Of a stretch of 16,735 bases of DNA, positions 13,989 through 16,735 are shown in pieces (the first letter of the stretch is position 1; each line of letters starts with the position of its first letter). The DNA is from JBDSYA01 sp039925865 (GTDB lineage Bacteria > Bacteroidota > Ignavibacteria > Tepidaquicellales > Tepidaquicellaceae). Below the pieces are notes generated by a model. The model made no database searches. It saw nothing but the letters and a program-made list of their open reading frames with translations, and was not told the origin of the DNA. Made by a program: the position numbers and the translations under genes. The stretch covers positions 1 through 16,735 of the forward strand of contig JBDSYA010000064.1 of NCBI GenBank assembly GCA_039925865.1, read 5' to 3'.

Positions 13989-15088
13989 AGCTTTTGGCCT
14001 TTCCAGTTAATTTTTTTTCCAAACAAAAAACTCCAGGGAAGTATCAGGCTGTATAAAGCAAAATAAAAAATAAATAAAGGGTAATATTTGTATAATCTTT
14101 TAAGATCAAATTTATCTATAGTTTTATAGAGTAATACTAATTCGGAAAATGTTTTGATGATCAGTAATATATAATATAATTTGGGGTCTGTAAAAAATAA
14201 ACCTAATATGAGAAAAAAATTCAATGTGTAAAGTTCAAATCCCATGATGTATCCGAAAAAATTAATTCCTATTCCTCCCCTAAACCATCTTCTTTTCTGA
14301 CTGAAGAGCTCTGAGATACTTTCGCATGGCAAAGACCTGACAAGACATTTTTTGTTTACAGGAAATTTAATCTGAAAATTTTTATTAGCGTTAATGTTCC
14401 TCATTAAAGCTAAGTCCTCAGTTACAGAAAAGTTAATTCTTTCATAACCTCCGACTTTTTCATAAGAATTTTTACTGAAAGTCAGATTATTTCCTACACA
14501 ACTTAAGATCATTTTCAAACCGGAGCTAGATGAGGCTAAAGTTAAAAGATATATCCAGTCCAGACACTGCAGTTTTGCGAAGAGTGATCCTTCAAACTTA
14601 ATCATTGTAAATCCACATACCATAGCTGTCTGTTCTGAATAATACTTTACTGTTTCTCTGACCCAATACTGCGGAACCTCGCAATCCGCATCCGTACAAA
14701 GTATAATTTGTCCGGTGCACAATTTGACAGCTGCATCAATCGCATTGGCTTTTCCTTTAAGATTTGGTGAAGAATTTAATTCTGTACTGATGATCCTGAA
14801 ACGACTGTCATCTTTAATTGTATCCGTCATTAAATGTAAGGTATTATCAGTTGAATTATCATTTACCAATATTATCTCTATCGACTCAGAGGGATAATTG
14901 AGTTGTGATAAAGACAGAATACAATTTGCAATATTTTTTTCCTCGTTTTTACAGGCAACTATAACAGAAACTTTTGGAAATATTCCGACATCCTTTTTCC
15001 TTAATAAAATTGATCTATTCAATCCTTTCAATAAAAACATATGAAGGAAAAAATACAATATTGTAGCTGCAATGAAAAAAATTTCCAT
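13985..15088 (-). CDS. Membrane-associated family 2 glycosyltransferase
   Basis: A 367-residue inner-membrane enzyme that transfers a sugar from a nucleotide sugar. A membrane helix spans about residues 3-20. The GT2 domain follows: VSVIVACKNEEKNI (40-53), IEIILVNDNSTDNT (70-83), the metal-binding DAD at 133-135 in CTDADCEVP, SVTEDLAL (221-228) with the acidic base region, and the processive-type QKRRWFRGG motif at 264-272. Two or three more hydrophobic helices (about 275-300, 303-321 and 336-356) end the protein. It resembles glycosyltransferases of polysaccharide or glycolipid synthesis; acceptor and donor cannot be named. ATG 15088 lies 2 nt after the U-tract of a minus-strand terminator, so its own promoter must overlap the terminator or the upstream gene, unless readthrough expresses it. 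Confidence 0.9.
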   Translation of the reverse strand: MEIFFIAATILYFFLHMFLLKGLNRSILLRKKDVGIFPKVSVIVACKNEEKNIANCILSLSQLNYPSESIEIILVNDNSTDNTLHLMTDTIKDDSRFRIISTELNSSPNLKGKANAIDAAVKLCTGQIILCTDADCEVPQYWVRETVKYYSEQTAMVCGFTMIKFEGSLFAKLQCLDWIYLLTLASSSSGLKMILSCVGNNLTFSKNSYEKVGGYERINFSVTEDLALMRNINANKNFQIKFPVNKKCLVRSLPCESISELFSQKRRWFRGGIGINFFGYIMGFELYTLNFFLILGLFFTDPKLYYILLIIKTFSELVLLYKTIDKFDLKRLYKYYPLFIFYFALYSLILPWSFLFGKKINWKGQKL

Positions 15089-15090
15089 TT

Positions 15091-15141
15091 AAAAAATAAA
15101 ATAAAAAAGGGTGGTCATCGTTTAATGAAGATAACCACCCT
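15091..15141 (-). terminator. Intrinsic terminator of the T9SS-secreted protein gene
   Basis: On the minus strand AGGGTGGT (15141-15134) pairs with ACCACCCT (15115-15108), with an A/C mismatch and three further pairs (ATC/GAT) inside, leaving a loop of about 10 nt. The second arm is followed by runs of T interrupted by single A (15107-15091). It lies 25 nt after the stop codon of the gene at 15167. The plus strand has no U-tract after the hairpin, so it acts in one direction. Confidence 0.85.
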
Positions 15142-15166
15142 AAGATTAAAAAAATATTTAAAATTA

Positions 15167-16735
15167 TTATTTCACAATTGCCATTTTAATTATCCGAGTT
15201 TCAAAACCTCCGTCTATATCAGCTTCAATAACGCCATAATAAACCCCGCTTTGAACGCCTGTTGCATCCCATCTTACTTCGTTGTCAGATTTTGAAAAAG
15301 TAGTGCCCTTCAGAGTAGTTACTAATTCACCTGAGAGATCAAGAATTTTTATATTTACACTTGTTGCATTTCCATTAAGAAAATATCTTATAAATGTTTC
15401 ATTAGAATAGACAGGGTTTGGCCAGTTGTAAACTTTGTTAGCAGGAAGTTTTTCAGAATAAATTACAGGAATGTTTCCTATTCTAAAATTATTGTTTGAT
15501 AGAAAACTATTTTTCAGAAAGTTTTTCCATAAGATTTTTTCGTCAAAATAACCGGTTCCGGTTTTAAATGCATAAAGAAAACCATCACCACCAACTGCGA
15601 GTATTCCCAGAGTATCATTGATATTGGCTAATGCGGGAGTCGATGTAGTATTAGTTCCTATCTTAACAGGAAATCCTCCGACAACTTTTCCATCGGTCCC
15701 ATATGCATACATATCCCCATCACTTGCCACGAATAATAGATCATAAATATTGTCATTATTTACATCTGCAACTGAAATACCTGAATAGATTTCTTTATTG
15801 AAATCAGCAGGGAAATTATCGAGCAAAACCCCTGTAGAATGAAGAGCATAAACTTTATTGTCACCTATAAAAATAATTTCCTGTTTACCGTCGCTGTTAA
15901 CGTCAGCAAGAATCGGTGAGGAAGCTATGTTTGAAATATTATAGTTTAGGTTAAGCTTAATGCCGTTAATAAAAAATTCGTTACTATTATTTACTATGAG
16001 AATGTCATTTGAAGTTGAAGAAAGTAAATTACCTGCTACTATAAATTTATTTTGTATGGTTATATACTTTAACTTTTCTGAAGTGGTCGCGGAATTAACC
16101 TGAGTGAACTGCTTTATGCTAGATGCAGCAGAATCAATTATTACACCGGTAAGATTCAGTTTATAATTAGTCACAGTACCGTTTACTTTACCAACATAAA
16201 TAGATTGATCAATTTCCTCAAAAAGAGGAGGTGAGCTTGAAGGACTATTGACCCAGTCTATTTGTGTTGAAGTCAGATCATTTTTCAATAAATTCAAACC
16301 GAAATCTTTTAAGCTTACTAAATATTTTGCAACGCCGGTATAAGCAAATGCCGGAATATATTTGCCATAGCCATTCAATAAAAGCCCCGTACCAATTATA
16401 CCTGTTCCGTCACTTTTAAATCCGAATGTTTTATAATTTGAATTTGCAAAGATCTCATCACCATTTGTTCCTATAAAATCAAATGCTATTGCCTGAGAAT
16501 TTCCGGTGGTATCAATTCCTATATTTTTTGGAAAACCTGCAAGCGGGCTTAACTGAGTGCCCCCAATAGAAACCCTAAAAGTCATAAGAGTATCAATAAC
16601 ACTAAACTCAGTAATGTTGATATTATTATTTGCAAAAGAATAGCTTAAGGAGTTGGGATTTGAAGTTGGTGTGAAAGCATTTTTGTAAATTGTTGAAGGC
16701 ACTGCATGACTTCCGTTAAACCAATAATCAACAGG
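15167..16735 (-). CDS. T9SS-secreted protein with FG-GAP-like repeats, C-terminal part (5' cut by window edge)
   Basis: The minus-strand frame is open to the window edge (PVDYWFNGSHA precedes the GTG at 16702), so about 522 C-terminal residues are seen. Numbered from that GTG: a beta-rich region at 1-160, where FTPTSNPNSLSYSF...NINITEFSV recalls the segment after the catalytic domain of some secreted M6-type peptidases; calcium-binding FG-GAP/VCBS-like units with ADVNSDGKQEIIF (266-278) and ADVNNDNIYDLLF (312-324), alternating with beta-propeller-like DGDMYAYGTDGKVVGGFPV; and a T9SS sorting domain at about 424-511 (VYNWPNPVYS, VNIKILDLSGELV, EVRWDATGVQSGVYYGVIEA, IIKMAIVK). The protein is therefore exported by Sec, crosses the outer membrane by type IX secretion, and loses the C-terminal domain. 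Whether the missing part is a peptidase is not determined. Confidence 0.85.
   Translation of the reverse strand, partial: PVDYWFNGSHAVPSTIYKNAFTPTSNPNSLSYSFANNNINITEFSVIDTLMTFRVSIGGTQLSPLAGFPKNIGIDTTGNSQAIAFDFIGTNGDEIFANSNYKTFGFKSDGTGIIGTGLLLNGYGKYIPAFAYTGVAKYLVSLKDFGLNLLKNDLTSTQIDWVNSPSSSPPLFEEIDQSIYVGKVNGTVTNYKLNLTGVIIDSAASSIKQFTQVNSATTSEKLKYITIQNKFIVAGNLLSSTSNDILIVNNSNEFFINGIKLNLNYNISNIASSPILADVNSDGKQEIIFIGDNKVYALHSTGVLLDNFPADFNKEIYSGISVADVNNDNIYDLLFVASDGDMYAYGTDGKVVGGFPVKIGTNTTSTPALANINDTLGILAVGGDGFLYAFKTGTGYFDEKILWKNFLKNSFLSNNNFRIGNIPVIYSEKLPANKVYNWPNPVYSNETFIRYFLNGNATSVNIKILDLSGELVTTLKGTTFSKSDNEVRWDATGVQSGVYYGVIEADIDGGFETRIIKMAIVK

Noticed and set aside
1..16735. tRNA or rRNA genes, CRISPR arrays, insertion sequences, phage or conjugation genes, toxin-antitoxin pairs, attachment sites
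   Set aside because: Looked for on both strands and none was recognised; the window is densely filled with ordinary chromosomal genes.

Overview
This AT-rich window looks like chromosomal DNA from the Bacteroidota/Chlorobiota superphylum, most probably an Ignavibacteria-type bacterium. Three things point there. The minus-strand gene at the right edge ends in a type IX secretion (T9SS) sorting domain of the 'VYNWPNPVYS...IRYFL...GVYYGVIEA' kind, typical of Ignavibacteria-like genomes. Shine-Dalgarno sequences are nearly absent before genes. Several promoters fit the Bacteroidota pattern TTG-N19-20-TAnnTTTG. No tRNA, rRNA, CRISPR array, transposase, phage gene or attachment site was seen, so this reads as core or shell chromosome and not a mobile island.

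Layout. (1) 1-1135 (+): the 3' end of a large GAF-type protein cut by the window edge, meeting a small DUF6265-like gene (1132-1533, -) with a 4-nt overlap. (2) 1641-7465 (+): a palindrome-bearing promoter followed by nine closely spaced genes: MarR regulator, YceI lipoprotein, pirin, Dps ferritin-like protein, NAD(P)H-dependent FMN reductase, PIG-L deacetylase, NmrA-like reductase, muconolactone-isomerase-like protein and a CatE-like VOC dioxygenase. By family this resembles a MarR-controlled quinone/electrophile/oxidative-stress regulon, comparable in logic to the Bacillus MhqR and CatR regulons; that reading is inference. (3) 7472-9166 (-): a YcaQ/AlkX-family DNA glycosylase and a MerR-type regulator, each with its own promoter-like element. 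(4) 9317-13257 (+): a tight unit of an exported YtcJ-type amidohydrolase homologue that has lost nearly all its metal-binding residues, prmC, dtd and a Rossmann/DUF2520 protein, with junctions of +2, -4 and -8 nt. (5) 13308-13988 (+): an exported, probably beta-barrel, protein that overlaps by 4 nt the end of a membrane family-2 glycosyltransferase (13985-15088, -). (6) 15091-16735 (-): a clear intrinsic terminator followed by the C-terminal part of a T9SS-secreted FG-GAP protein cut by the right edge.

The most notable items are the putative pseudoenzyme at 9317-11005, the MarR-headed detoxification cluster with two candidate operators, the inverted repeat between the divergent MerR and amidohydrolase genes, and the glycosyltransferase whose start codon lies 2 nt beyond a terminator U-tract. 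No clearly unprecedented multi-gene system could be shown from sequence alone.
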